Assembly (NCBI GenBank): GCA_015847255.1
Contig: JADLZK010007800.1
Coordinates: 62,001-126,000 of the forward strand
Source: Hyparrhenia diplandra
Lineage: Eukaryota; Streptophyta; Magnoliopsida; Poales; Poaceae
DNA length: 64,000 bases
Direction: 5' to 3'
A program made the position numbers and the translations under genes. Below the pieces are notes generated by a model, which was not told the DNA's origin, made no database searches, and worked only from the letters and a program-made list of their open reading frames with translations. Shown piece after piece: positions 1 to 11,429 of this stretch (position 1 is its first letter; the number at the start of each line of letters is the position of its first letter).

Positions 1-279
1 CAACGGAATTGGCAATCGACATCAAAGAGGAGGGCGAACTGTGGTGTGCGGCGGGCTACAGCCGCCTGGAGGTGCTTCGACAGCGTGTGCGTTGAAGGAT
101 TTTGTATCTTTAGTAGCACTACTTTCAAAATGTAATTGCCGGCCTAAGATCCAGTAGTGGTTAGGTGTGGCTGGTAACCTTGGTTACCTAGCCCTTATGG
201 TTTGTATGACTTTGCAACTTTGTTTTTGTTTCCTCTGCTTAATGAAAAACGCGCCGAAGGGCGTGATCTCGAAAAAAAG
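1..279 (+). mobile_element. 3' end of a LINE (non-LTR) retrotransposon, partial at window edge
   Basis: An open frame runs in from the left edge at base 3 and stops at TGA 93-95, giving a 30-residue tail that includes ELWCAAGYSRLE. About 180 bases of 3' untranslated sequence follow. Near the end is a small hairpin (CGCCGAAGGGCG) and then a short A-run at about 272-278. That hairpin-plus-poly(A) arrangement resembles the 3' end of grass L1-type LINEs. The body of the element lies outside the window. The family assignment is from memory of such tails. Confidence 0.5.
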
Positions 280-732
280 CATCACAAAGCATTCTGCCAG
301 TATGATCAAGAATTAAAGAAACTAGTAAAGTTTGATGAGAACAAGCATCTAGGCACGAAAGAGACAAGTCATACCACATCATCTACTACCACGTGGTATT
401 CTCTACAGGTAATATCATACCACGGAAACACTACAATTACTGCAATGTCTGTGATTTGGTAATAGATGGGCACCAAAAGCAAAAGAAAAGGGAGATGAGC
501 TGCGTTGAAATCAGGGCTTACCATACATCCACAGATTTGGCTTCACTGACCAATCAGGCTTGATTTTCTTGTGGAATATATGAGACCTTTACTCCTGATG
601 AAAACATTGGACCAGGAAGCATTAGCTTTGCAAACAGGATTTTTTTTTTCCCAAAACAATAGCTTCACAAGGGAAAATTCCATACATCTCTAGCATATGT
701 AGACTAGAAAAAATGACATGGACATGGTCGAC
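280..732. other. Spacer with no recognised gene
   Basis: AT-rich sequence between the LINE tail and the 3' end of the F-box gene. It probably contains the F-box gene's 3' UTR on the minus strand. No convincing coding frame, RNA gene or terminal repeat seen. Confidence 0.5.
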
Positions 733-1986
733 TTACCAATAGTTGTGGTGGCAACAGGTAAAAATATGATGGATGAGCATGTAAGGGCTTGCCGGAGGTC
801 TATTCCAGCATAAATTGTCTCCATCAATAGCTGGAGACCAGGTGCCAGTACCTATATGGTATTGTTCAGTAATTCGGAAATGACGTTCTCCCCTCGGTAG
901 CTTGTTCTTTTTCACTCTATACCTGCAGGTGATAGAGTTAGCCACAACAGAAGGGAGCCCCTTGTTGTGTGATGCATACAAGGGCCGGTCCCCAAGGAAC
1001 AGAGCATGCTCTCCAATGTTGGTTATGGGAATGACCCTTCCACTGATGAGGTCGGCGACTCTGTAAACAACCAGGTCTGTATGTTTGGCACCATTGAAGC
1101 CAACAAGCATGAGCTCCAAGCCGCATTCGACCAGGTGGACTGTGCTTGGAGTTGCAACCAGTGGGCATTGGGCGATGATCCTCGGTGGAAGAAGAGACTG
1201 ACCCTCTGCGGCATCCGGTTGCGGAGGATCAATTTGCCAGATGAACACGCTGTTGCTTGACTTGGTAGTCACCGCGTACAGCTTGCCATGTGAAGACACC
1301 ATTGGTCCAAGCAGACGCGGGAGCCTGGGGGTAGAGAGAGTCCACCCCTGGTCGCCGGTGGTGGCGTGTGCCACAAGCAGTGTGGTTTGAAGCACCAGCA
1401 CGACGGTGATGACGTCGCCAACGGTGACGGCGGCACTGACTCCCGAGAGGAAGCGGCGGAACGTGTGGAGCTTGGTCATGTTGCCATAACGCTTGGCCAT
1501 CTGGAGCAGGAGGGACGAGAGCGGCGGGAGCTCGGCGACGTCGCCGGTGAAGGGGTGCAGGAGGCGGACGGCGGTGTCCCCCGGATCGCGGTGCCTCAGC
1601 AGCAGCAGGAGGCCGTCGGTGCAGCCGAGGAGGACGTGGTCGTGGAAGAGCGGGAGGTGGAGGCGGGCGAGCGCACCCGTGGAGAGATTGAGGAAGCGCA
1701 CGTGCCCGCCGAGTGCGGGGTGGCCGGGGTAGAGGCCGTGGCCCTCGGGCAGCATCATCCAGCGCCGCGGGTGGAACCGCGGGTCGAGGAGGCCCCGGCC
1801 GCCGGGGCGGGCGGCGCTCCGACTCCAGTGGGCGCAGACGGCGCGGAAGCGGATATAGTCCAGCAGGTCGCCGGAGAGTACCCGCCACCCGATCAGCTGC
1901 ACCATATCCTCCGGCAGCGACGCCCACGGCGCGCCCGCGCCGCAAGGGGCCGTGGCGACCCGGGCGCGCTTCAGCGGCGGCGACAT
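733..1986 (-). CDS. F-box protein with DUF295 (KIB-type) domain
   Basis: Single-exon gene of 417 residues from the first in-frame ATG at 1986. The frame is open further upstream but without an ATG. An F-box lies near residues 20-65 (WASLPEDMVQLIGWRVLSGD, then YIRFRAVCAHW). It is followed by a DUF295-like region with repeated hydrophobic beta strands (LLHPFTGDVAELPPL, VFIWQIDPP). F-box/DUF295 proteins form a large, fast-evolving plant family. By family knowledge the F-box docks to SKP1 in an SCF ubiquitin ligase and the C-terminal half selects a substrate; the substrate here cannot be read from sequence. The 5' half is very GC-rich, as is common for intronless grass genes. Large antisense frames over this gene (1366-2184) are by-products of that composition. 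No frame damage seen. Confidence 0.85.
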   Translation of the reverse strand: MSPPLKRARVATAPCGAGAPWASLPEDMVQLIGWRVLSGDLLDYIRFRAVCAHWSRSAARPGGRGLLDPRFHPRRWMMLPEGHGLYPGHPALGGHVRFLNLSTGALARLHLPLFHDHVLLGCTDGLLLLLRHRDPGDTAVRLLHPFTGDVAELPPLSSLLLQMAKRYGNMTKLHTFRRFLSGVSAAVTVGDVITVVLVLQTTLLVAHATTGDQGWTLSTPRLPRLLGPMVSSHGKLYAVTTKSSNSVFIWQIDPPQPDAAEGQSLLPPRIIAQCPLVATPSTVHLVECGLELMLVGFNGAKHTDLVVYRVADLISGRVIPITNIGEHALFLGDRPLYASHNKGLPSVVANSITCRYRVKKNKLPRGERHFRITEQYHIGTGTWSPAIDGDNLCWNRPPASPYMLIHHIFTCCHHNYW

Positions 1987-2655
1987 CTCGGCGACATCCG
2001 AGATGGATCGGCTGCCGTGGAATCCGTCAGCGCACACAACCAACTCAGCCTTTTTTTTTATTTATTTAGAATCTATTTTATGCCGTTGGTTCGGTCGGAG
2101 TCGTGTAGGGCGACCTCAACGCTACCTTTTATTTCTACTAGGGTTCGGCTAATATTCAGTTTTTTGGATCGCGAACCGTTCTAATCCATGGGCTCAACCC
2201 ATTTAGAACCAAACCGATTACACCCAATCCAAACAGAGTCTGCTCAAAAAAAAAACCAATCCAAACAGAGCAAACTGTTTTTTATAGATCCAAACCAAAC
2301 GATTAATAGGCCAGTCCATTTGCATCTAATTTAAACAAACCCATAGCAGAAACCAATCCACTAAAACCATTCGAGCCCAAACCGTTAGCAGGTTGAGTAC
2401 AGCGCAGCAGCACGACGTCGGCTCCCTGTCGGAGGAGGCGCAACACGGCACACAATGAGAGCGGCCTAGGGCAGCGTGCGACCCGAGCTTCGCCCGGGGG
2501 AGGCCGAAGTCGCCGGTGGAGGAGGTGCGCTTCCCACTAGGAGACCGGGCGGCTGGGGATGGAATTGGGGACGAGATAAGGTCGGAAAGAAAAGGAGAAA
2601 TAAAAACTGAGAATTGGCCCCACTTGACGATACTTGGTTCCACTTTTGGATTGGG
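1987..2655. other. Upstream region of the F-box gene
   Basis: Contains the divergent upstream side of the F-box gene, with a T-run at 2050-2060. Next is a low-complexity stretch with repeated short motifs of the type AACCAATCCAAACAGAG (2200-2350), then a GC-rich patch at 2395-2580. No gene recognised. Confidence 0.4.
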
Positions 2656-2980
2656 GGGCCCTGTTTAGATGCCTAAAATTTTTTGGGAGTATCAAAGCAT
2701 TACGAAAAAAAAAAAAAAAACTAATTGAACAATTTGGTTGGAAATCTCGAGATGAATATTTTAAGTCTAATTAGTTCATGATTAGCCTTAAGTGCTACAG
2801 TAACCCACATGCACAATGACGACTTAATTAAGCTTAAAAGATTCATCTCGCGGTTTTCCAGGCGATATGTGTAATTAGTTTTTTTTTATTAATTTGAAAA
2901 CCCCTTCCGACATTGCAATTTGCATGGAACATCCGATGTGATACCCAAAAATGTTCACCTCCCCCAACTAAACAAGGCCC
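2656..2980. mobile_element. MITE with GGGCCyTGTTTAG terminal inverted repeats
   Basis: The left end reads GGGCCCTGTTTAGATG. The right end, read from the other strand, is GGGCCTTGTTTAGTTGGG. About 325 bp lie between, non-coding, including a poly(A) run at 2705-2721. This terminal motif is very common in panicoid grass genomes. I could not fix the target duplication or superfamily by eye. Confidence 0.65.
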
Positions 2981-3936
2981 AAATAAATGAAATAGGTTCT
3001 CTGGGTTGAAATCTCATCTAGTGTTTGGTTGAAGGACTTGCCCGTTCTAATTTTATTTTTTGTTATGGTTGGAGGGACGAGAAGATTGGGATGGATGTCA
3101 TTTAACACTGTTATACAACTTTTATGTTTATGACTTCTTCTGCTAAAATCAATAGATGCTCGAAAAAGTTGTTTGAAGTTGTAATTTTTGAAATTCAAAT
3201 TTTAAATGTTGTCGATGAAACATGACAAGAGTAATAGAAGTAAGAAAACAATCTCTTGATAGAGCATGATTTTATAAAATTTTAGAAAGAAAAAACCATC
3301 ACATTTGAAGTGACTACGAGGGAGAAATATTAGTCACAAGTTTTGACCACAGATTAAAAAGAAAAAATAGAGTTCTTGAGCCTTGAAGGTCTCCGAGATG
3401 GCGGCACACCGGCGTGCGCGGATGTCACCACAGATGAGGTCTCTAGCGACGGGACGACCATCACCGTGATCCCTAGAACCTAGCGTTCCTATCCGTGCTA
3501 TCGGATGAGCGGGTTTTGGCTCCTACCGAGCTCAACACCGACGGTGGCGGGCACGACGGAGTGGGTAACGACACTTCGCCAATGAGGACAGGCCGAAGTT
3601 AAATGAACGGGATGGAAAGCACATCAGGAACGCAAGCATAAACGCAACCACGTCTAAGGGACGAGAATGGTCGAAAAAACTCCTCAATCATTTTCTACTT
3701 TTACATTTGAATATGAAAATGAAGTTTAAAACGGTAAAGCCGGACACGAAAACAAACGGGAATTTATGGAATATCGAGAATTTCAAAAATGAACCAATTC
3801 AAGTAAATGTCGAACATGTTCGACATATGAAAATTCAATATGGAATACTAACCCACAACCGTGTTGCGCCGCGCCGTGCGAGGTGATCAGTCCCACCTCA
3901 CTAACTCGGGAAGGCACGACACGGTCCCGCTGCCAA
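2981..3936. other. Spacer with no recognised gene
   Basis: AT-rich to 3370, then a moderately GC-rich part (3390-3660) with short open frames only. Nothing recognised. Confidence 0.4.
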
Positions 3937-3944
3937 CCCAAGAC

Positions 3945-4831
3945 TCAAGATGGCAACGGTGCGCACCCGACGGGTACTAGCCACCCATACCGCACCGCTA
4001 GGTCGCACCGTACCCGCGCCCGCACCCGCACCCGCACCGCGATCGGGTAAGGAATCAATTCCATACCCGCATTCGCCAGCGGTATTTCTTACCCGACGGG
4101 TAACCCGCGACCCGGCGGCCTTAGGGCGGGCGACGGAGGGGCCGGAGTTCACCATGCCTACGACCTTGAGCGCGGCCGGAGATTCAGCGGGGCTGGAGCG
4201 GAAAAGCGAGGCGGGCGGGCTGGAGCGGTGGAGCACGGTCGGAGCGGGCCGGAGCGGCGGAGCAGCGGCGGAGCGCGCCGGGATTCGGGCGGATCTGCGC
4301 AGGCCGCGTCGGGACGGGAGTGTAGGCCGCATGCCGCGAGCTCGCAGATGGCCGCCGCCTGTGAGCTCGCGAGATGGCGGAGGTCGGAGGTGTAGGTGAT
4401 GGCGACTGTCGCGGCCCCGTCGTGTCGCGCGGATCGGGCGCGCCGTCGCGATCGCGTGCGATCGTGGGACGCGGTCCTCGCGAAAAAAAAAAAAAAAAAG
4501 GAGTCCGGGCGGCTGGGGAAGTGAAGGAGTGAATGAAGACTAGGGTTTCACAGTTTCTGATTGAGGTATATATACTAGAACTATATGGGCCAAAATCATG
4601 GGCTATTATGGGCCAAATTGAGCAGGGAGCATGGCATATATTGCGGGTTTTTTTTACCCGTGGGTATGCGGGTATGGGTAGTATAGTTCCACACCCGTAC
4701 CCGTCATACCCGATGGGTAAAGGATTTCACCCATTAACGTACTCGCGGGTAGAAAACTACTTCCATACCCGCCTTCTTATCGGGTAAAACCCGTCGGGTT
4801 AGCGGGTTTCGGGTACCCGTTGACATTTTGA
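3945..4831. mobile_element. Non-autonomous hAT element (887 bp) with 8-bp target duplication
   Basis: Terminal inverted repeats are TCAAGATGGCAACGG (left) and the reverse complement of CCGTTGACATTTTGA (right), 13 of 15 matching. The flanks are CCCAAGAC (3937-3944) and CCCGAGAC (4832-4839), an 8-bp duplication with one mismatch, as expected for hAT. Both subterminal regions are packed with ACCCG/CGGGT repeats (3965-4110 and 4640-4820), the kind of clustered motif bound by hAT transposases. The middle (4110-4500) is strongly GC-rich, ends in a long A-run at 4482-4499, and may be a captured fragment. No transposase is present. The GC-rich open frames on both strands here are not credible genes. 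Confidence 0.8.
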
Positions 4832-4973
4832 CCCGAGACCTCCAGCATCCATGGGCCCTCTACACCTCCCTACCAGCACGGACCATGTCCATCACCACAG
4901 CTGCAACGCACAGGCAACACCACTAGCCGACCACCACCCCTGCCACTGGCCGAGATGGTTCTTATCTTATATA

Positions 4974-5055
4974 CTTTTTTTTTTGAGAATTACACAGTAC
5001 AACGCAGACACTCATAACACGCACGCACACTCATATTCTTATATATCTTGATTAC
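4974..5055 (-). repeat. Poly(A)-tailed retroposon fragment, shared with 43564-43640
   Basis: A T-run (4974-4984) is followed by AATTACACAGTACAACGCAGACACTCATAACACG in spaced form. The same string, slightly diverged, follows a T-run near 43564. Read on the minus strand this is a sequence ending in poly(A), consistent with a short LINE/SINE 3' end. Confidence 0.5.
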
Positions 5056-5224
5056 GTGTAAATTTTTTTTTCTTGTGCTGCGCTAACAATTTCGTGGAAC
5101 ATCGATTCCTGAATTCTTCATATACTGACAACCTATCCTTAGTCCTTACTTGCAATAGTGAAATTGATCCACTCTTGTCAACGTGTCGATCGTTGAGCTA
5201 GTCTCTTGTCTGCTTCATGCTACA

Positions 5225-5528
5225 GTAGTATTAGACATTCAGGTAGATGTCAGAAAAATTTGCAAAAAGCACCGTTGGAACTCTTGTAGCACACTGTAGC
5301 ACGTTTCGTTTGTTTGTGGTAAATATTATCCTCTCATGGGGTAACTAAGCTCAAAAAAATCGTCTCGCAATGTACATCTAAACGGTGTAATTAGTTAACT
5401 TTTTTATTTACATTTCATACTCCGAACATATATATATCTTTTGATGTATTTAATGTGATGTGATGGAGAAGGAGTGGAAAAACTTAGAAGTTGGGTTAGA
5501 AATTTTAGCCATCTAAACAAGACCTTGT
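5225..5528. mobile_element. Diverged relative of the 2656-2980 MITE
   Basis: The right end reads CATCTAAACAAGACCTTG. Internal blocks match the 2.7 kb MITE: a TAATTAGTTAACTTTTTTATTTA-like stretch and a CATCTAAACGG/CTCGC block. The left terminus is not clear, so this is a degraded or truncated copy. Confidence 0.4.
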
Positions 5529-6200
5529 TCAGGAGGCAGACATTTCAGTTCATTCTGCCAAACAATTTTGCATCTATATGAAGGTTTCAAAGAGGAACAA
5601 CTTTGTTTCTTTGTTTTCCTTTAGGTTTGCGCGCAATTCTACAAAGTCAGTCATATTTGAACGGGACGACGAGGGTGTTCGGATCCATTGTCATGTGTTA
5701 AACATTAACGGTAAAAGCTAAGTTTTTTACGGTCTCCTTTATTAGTGCTAAAGTTTTTAGTTCGTATTAAGCTTTGGAACACTTGAGCACTCCCGTTTAG
5801 ATCACAGTGCTAAAAGTTTATGGATTCGTTTCTGCAGCAACCGGACGAGGACGACGATGCCGTATTGGACTGGTGGGCCAAGGGCCCAAGACGTCGCGGC
5901 CTTTATAACAAACCTTTGATGCTCCGTGTGCGTGCTGAAAATCAGCCCAACCATCTTCGTCGTGGTTTCAGACTTTCAGGCAGCCATGCATACATTTTCT
6001 CGTCTTTCGTCTTTCACGTGTCGTCCTCACTCCGTCCTAGGGTACTACTACTCCTATATACCTATCTACTACCTAGGAAGGGTCTCAGTCTGCTCTGTTA
6101 CTAGTCAATCAACGAGGAAATCTGGAAGAAAATAATGAGACCACCTTCTAAAGTTCTAACCAACAGACAAAAATATCTCCTAGCTAGTACAAAAGATCAA
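5529..6200. other. Spacer with no recognised gene
   Basis: A short open frame at 5820-6104 has no recognisable domain. Nothing else supported. Confidence 0.35.
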
Positions 6201-6369
6201 AGAAGAGTCGTGAACTTGAAAACTACTCCCTCCGTCCCTAAAAAAGAATGTCGCCGTGTGATGTGTGTCATAAGTTTGACTCAAGAAGAGTCATGATCTT
6301 GGGAACTGCTCCCTCCGTCCCTAAAAAAAAAGAATGTCGCCGTGGGATGCGTGCCATAAGTTTGACTCA
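6201..6369. repeat. 83-bp tandem duplication across a MITE boundary
   Basis: Two copies (from 6201 and from 6284) each contain AGAAGAGTC, a diverged spacer, CTCCCTCCGTCCCTAAAA, GAATGTCGCCGTG and CATAAGTTTGACTC. They differ by a few substitutions and A-run length, so the duplication is not brand new. Confidence 0.75.
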
Positions 6370-6548
6370 ATTTATAAAAAATAGGTGCAACATTTAAATT
6401 TTTAAATAAATTTGTTAAAAAACTAGGCGTAAAGATCTTTTCTCGATGATGCTAATTACTTAGCATAAATATTTATATATTTTAATATATAATTGTCGGC
6501 ATTTGTTTCTAGGGAAACATAATGACAACCTTTTAGGGACGGAGGGAG
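6226..6548. mobile_element. Stowaway (Tc1/mariner) MITE with a duplicated left end
   Basis: CTCCCTCCGTCCCTAAAA starts at 6226 after a TA. Its inverted partner ends at 6548 before TA, giving the TA target duplication typical of Stowaway. The left terminus occurs twice, at 6226 and about 83 bases later (about 6309), because a direct repeat of about 83 bp beginning at 6201 and 6284 carries both flank and left end. Only the outer left end has the TA. Confidence 0.75.
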
Positions 6549-9350
6549 TAGTTGCACAAAATTTTAGCTCCTTGTGAGAACTCTTATGATGAACCTGCTC
6601 TCACCGGGTTTAAGACTTCGACTTGCATGGGTGGTCATATTTTCCTAAATTTATTCTAGGATTTTTCTGGTGTTACGCGCTTTTTAGGTAAGCCATGTTA
6701 AATTGGCCGCTTTGGTGGCTGCGGTGTGTAAAGTGCTCTATGTACAGCTTTTTCCCTTGTCTTTTGTTTCTTGGCAGGGTCGTCTAATTTGCAAACTCGT
6801 TAATTTATCAATATATATAACACATGTGTGCACGTTTGATCAAAAAAATAAAATAAAATCAAAGGGTTCCTTTTCACATTGCTACTTCTTCTATGTTTTC
6901 GGACAAAGTCAAGATATTCTCTACTCCCACCATCTTGAATATAATGCAGTTCTAGGCTTCTAGCTGTCCTTTATTAGTCATCACCTATGTTGAATTTGAC
7001 AAAGTTTATAGGAAAATGTATCAATATCTATGACACTGATTATTATATATATACTACTACGATAACATATTTCATGGTGAATCAAGCTATATATATACTT
7101 ATTTGACATCATAATTCATAAATATTGACACCTTGGACCTTTGAGCCGATTTTGTGTTACAGTACGTAGAAACCTGAAACAGTGCGCTGCATCTGCTCGT
7201 ACTAACTCCTTTTTGCTAGCTTTTGGAAAAAAATAATTTTTTAACGCAAGCTATTGGAAAAATAACTGACTTGGTTGTAGACGACAAAAGCTGTTTCTTG
7301 GAAGCTTCCATCTTTCATTGCTGTTTCAGATTGGCAGCCAGCAACACGAGCGCGCATCCCGATGTGACTTGTCTGAATTGACCCATTAAGAGGTCTCCTG
7401 GATCTTGCCTGTTACGGACCACCAGCAATCAGCATGGGCAGGTCTTAATCTTGCATCACCCAGCCAATGATGAGTGGGTCCCGGCAGAGGTTTTGCGATT
7501 TCGACGTGATCGACATTTGCATGTGTGTGGTACTGTACTACTGTTCATATGTTCATGGAAAGGGCGTGGAAAGTGCGGCGAGAGTGACCCGTCCTGTCGT
7601 GTTAATCATGCTCTATCGTGACTTGTGAACCACCGATGTGTCCATTTCAAGTTTCAATGGATAAACATGCATGCTGGAAATTTCAAGTGATTATTAACTG
7701 ATAACAATTAGAGTATCTAGTTAGATCCCTAAAAGAAATAAGCACGTTAATACGAGTAGTTTGTAGTTTTTTTTAGAGAAGTTAATAGTTCATAGTTAAT
7801 ATTAGCTTCTATTAGTTAGTTTGATCCAACAAATGAGATGTTTATTTGGACCCGTTTGGATCCAAAGCCGCTAGTCCCTCTATAAAGATTGTTGTGACAA
7901 TGCATTTGAATGTCTAGATCCACAATATGTCCATGCACGTGGACACATCCAATGTCTAGGTTCACAAAATCTCTATTGTTCCTATGAAGCTAAAATGACA
8001 AATAAAGAGACACATGGAGTAAATATTAGCTTTATGAATCCAAACCGGGCCTAATAACATTTTTTAATTTTTTTTGGATAAGTAAGACTGAGGTTAGCCA
8101 TCTAGTTGGCTAACAAGTAATGGAGGCTTGGTTAATGAATTAGCCCTACGTATTAGCCTCAGTAATTGTACAGACAAGAATTAATTTTGGATAATATATT
8201 TAGTTTAATATTTAATAACAATGAGCCCTTGGTACCTAAATAAAACCTAAGTCGAGGACTAGCCTAAAGAGACCAAGCTTGAACATCTAACAAGTAAAAC
8301 GGTGACATAGTTCTAAGTTCTGCTAATAACTACCAACAGATATTATATGTCCCAAATTACAGCTCGTTTTGATTTTTTTTAGCTATATATCTTTTGCTAT
8401 ATATGTAGATGTTTAGAAAAAAAAATCAAAACATTATAAAATAATTGGAACTGAGGGAGTATGTGTGTACTATTCTCTTTTTATAGGTGGCTTGCTATTT
8501 CTTCACGTCATGGTTTGTGAGCCTTGAGTATGGTCATCATCTCGACCCTTTCTTATTACGGCTCATTAGTTTTAACTCCGGCCTAGGATGCTCATTAGTT
8601 TGACTCCGGCCTAGCACATGATTCATCCGACCTAGGTGATGAAAATCGGAGGTACCGTATGAGATTAATTAGGAAAAACTAGAGCTAAAGAAAGGTATGC
8701 TTGTCTTGAGGATGCATAGATTGTTATAGTAACGTGTATATACGATGAAAATTTGATCATAATTATTGCTTTTTATGTTTTGCTGCACCCGTCTTCTCTA
8801 AATTTAATTTAGATCACCACTCTCAGAGATATTAGGGAGTAAAAAAGATAATATTTACACGTGATTGAGTACTTATTAGCATATTTTTATATGAGGAAAT
8901 TGAGAGTCCATGAATCAAGGGGAACAAATAGAGTCAAATTTCAATAGACTAGGAAGTTAAGTGAGAAATATATGTGTTTATTGCACTATATTATTTTGCC
9001 TAAACATGGCTAGAATGTGATATATTTTTGACCGAGGAAATATGCGAAACATTTTTTTTTTTCTATCTAAACATTGGATCCTAAAATCATTTAGCGAGTA
9101 ATTATTCTAGTTTGCTTCACTTCCTGGGCAAGAAAACTAGGGATTAGAGAATATTTTTTAGTCTCATTTAGTCCTTAAATTACCAATTAAGGAGATTAAT
9201 AGTCTAACTTTTAGTCTCATTTAGTTCTTAGTCCATTAGCCCCTCTTGAGGTGCTAATTGGGACTAATTGGACTAGTTGGCAAAAATTCCAGCCCATGCC
9301 CATCTTTATGCATGCAATTACTAGTTCCTTAAACCAATCAACTTTAGAAA
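6549..9350. other. Long AT-rich intergenic region
   Basis: No gene recognised in 2.8 kb. It contains a degraded Stowaway copy (about 8346-8459). Near 9140-9350 there are many short TTTAGTCCC/TAGTCTCATTTAG motifs that look like the remains of a MITE. Confidence 0.5.
8346..8459. mobile_element. Degraded Stowaway-like MITE
   Basis: The right end AATTGGAACTGAGGGAG is followed by TA. The left end (TCCCAAATTACAGCTCG) is a diverged inverse of it. The interior is a short AT-rich hairpin around TTTTGCTATATATGTAGATG. Confidence 0.5.
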
Positions 9351-10171
9351 CTAATATTTAGTCCCTATTTGGTCAATGCATAGTCCCTAGTACTTAGTCC
9401 CTTAACAAAAGAAACCGACCCTTAGTCAAAGTGTCCTCCATTCGATGTAATGGAAAATTTTGCACGAAAATCTTTTCAACTTATAGATCGTAATGCCAAC
9501 TTGTTTACGTAAACCGAGAATTTGAACATCCATTGAAAGATGAGCAACTTGAAAATCGGGAGCATTGCCACCAAGGCAAGATTGGAGGATGAGACTATCC
9601 TCATTGAGGCGAAGAGCTGACCGATCAAAACTTGCAACCAACAGGAACGCCGGAGTGAGGTTCCCCTTCGTGACATAGATCGGTTTCTTCAGAAAGTCAT
9701 CCACCAACTTCGCGAATTGAAGTCCCGGATCGAAAGAAAGATCCGACAACCCCACCATGATCGACTAGGATCAATGGAGGAGCACATCATCAACAAGATC
9801 ACCGGAGAGGAGGAGGTGGGTGGGTCGGGGGGTAGGGGACGGGGACGGTGGAGGAGAGAGCCATCATAGCACCGAGGAGGGAACCTCGCCTAACATGGAG
9901 AAAATAAGCAACCAGTATTGCTATCTCATGGTAGCCTGTAGCTGATATAATTAATCATTCAAAGTACTATGAGATCGTCGACTTGGTTTAGAATCTTGCA
10001 AATTGAAAACTGTGAGGGCATCTAGAGATCTGTTGGTGATGATAACTCCATGATTTAAGGATCGAACCGATCGGCGAACAGCGAGGAACTAATATTTAGT
10101 CCCTATTTAGTCACTTTATAATCCCTAGTACTTAGTCCCTTAGTCAAAATGTCCTCCATTCGATGTAATGG
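9351..10171. repeat. Imperfect direct repeats flanking a gene fragment
   Basis: Sequence at about 9352-9455 recurs at about 10088-10171. Both copies contain ACTAATATTTAGTCCCTATTT, CCCTAGTACTTAGTCCCTTA and GTCCTCCATTCGATGTAATGG; the second lacks a roughly 20-base internal block. About 630 bp lie between, including the fragment at 9426-9758. The arrangement could be a local duplication or two ends of a degraded element. Confidence 0.55.
9426..9758 (-). pseudogene. Fragment of a grass-expanded uncharacterised gene family
   Basis: A 110-residue frame begins at an ATG and contains LILQSCLGGNAPDF and QVGITIYKLKRFSCKIF. From memory this pattern (a conserved cysteine-glycine stretch, then VGF.IY.LR.F.C..F) belongs to a family repeated many times in grass genomes and often found in transposon-rich DNA. 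No function is established. The tail of the frame (FHYIEWRTL) is simply one of the flanking direct repeats read as protein, so the frame is truncated and probably not expressed. Confidence 0.35.
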
Positions 10172-10299
10172 AAAGGGAGGAAGTATATATAAAAGTTGAT
10201 GTGCAAATTGGCCATATTCTCCACTTGGCCGGTGTAGTTTAGTTTCCGTTATGATTCGTACAAGTATTTGATATGATAACGGAAAGCGCCAAGCAGCAG

Positions 10300-10471
10300 C
10301 AGCATTTGTTCTTTTCCGCACTTTGGCCACTTCCCTCCCTCGACTCGAGGCTCCAGTCCAGTCCTCATCTCCCTCCGTCCAGCGCCGACGATTCTTCCTG
10401 TCCCCGCCCGGAAGCCTCCACACGCCGCCGCCACCGTCCGTCCGTCCGGTCGCCGCCCCTGCTGGACCCAG
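10300..10471 (+). other. Probable 5' UTR exon of the first SPP copy
   Basis: GC-rich, CT/CCG-rich leader ending in CCCAG|GTGAGG at 10471/10472, a strong splice donor. A matching acceptor (TTTTACAG) ends at 11407, 22 bases before the SPP ATG at 11430. This suggests a leader intron of about 0.94 kb, a common regulatory feature of highly expressed plant genes. The transcription start is not visible. Confidence 0.5.
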
Positions 10472-11429
10472 GTGAGGTGAGACCCGGTCTCCTTCCCCTT
10501 TCCATTATTCATTCAACCTCCATCCGCTTGGCATGTACGGAGTACTTGTGTGGATGCGCGGGCGCGGGGCGTGTTTGATTTAATTTCTTCCCATCGTTGA
10601 CTTGGATCCTCGCGCTCAACCCACGCATTGCGCGATCCCATCTGCGCCAGTGAATCTGGCTCAGATTCGGCCGCGCCGCCACTTCGCGGTTCCTTCGATT
10701 CTCAAGGTTGCATTTCTTTTCTCCGTACAAAGCCAAAGCTTGCGCGCTTGCGCAGCCATTGGGAGGTTGGGGATAGTTGCTTTCTCTAGTTGCTTAGCAG
10801 CCTGAAACGTGAAACATGGCCACGGCGTTCCATGTTCTATGAACGTCTTTCTAGGAACATTCACATTTCCATTACGAGATCGAGCATTTACGTTGCCATA
10901 ATACCGAAACAGTATAAAGTATCGCTCCACGTTCTCCTTCCTGTTCCCGGCTGCTATGGATAGATTAGATGCATAGAGTTTCCTGTATGCTCCACATATT
11001 TTTTTAGATAAAGGAATTTTATTCCAGTGCAAGAGGTTTGCACTCAAATAAAGCAGTCAGCAATGCTTATCTCCTCGCCTTCCTTATCAGTAGCTAGGAG
11101 TCTAGGACAGTAGCTTGTGTGGATGGTTGGCCTTGGCCCTGGCTGTCAAAAACAAATGCTGGTACTACAGTACAGACGTACAGTTGCTTCTAACGAGTAC
11201 TATATATATTAAGGTGGGAGGCTGGAGATATACCTGTCAATGCAGCCATCCTTTACTTCTTCCTTTCGCCCCCACAAAGCAAAGACTTTATCAGTTGTTG
11301 ACCAAATGACAGCTGAGAAATAAGAAGCACATTGTTGTGTTTGCCGTGTTTGTTCAGGGAAGTGTACAGTCAAAATCACCTCTTCTTCTGCTCTTGCCCT
11401 TTTACAGCTGAGTTGTGCCGCTCTGCCAG

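Noticed and set aside
1366..2184. 272-residue plus-strand frame opposite the F-box gene
   Set aside because: Low-complexity Glu/Ala/Arg sequence arising from GC-rich third positions of the real minus-strand gene.
3901..4399. GC-rich frames on both strands at the left of the hAT element
   Set aside because: They are translations of ACCCG repeats and the GC-rich core; no homology recognised.
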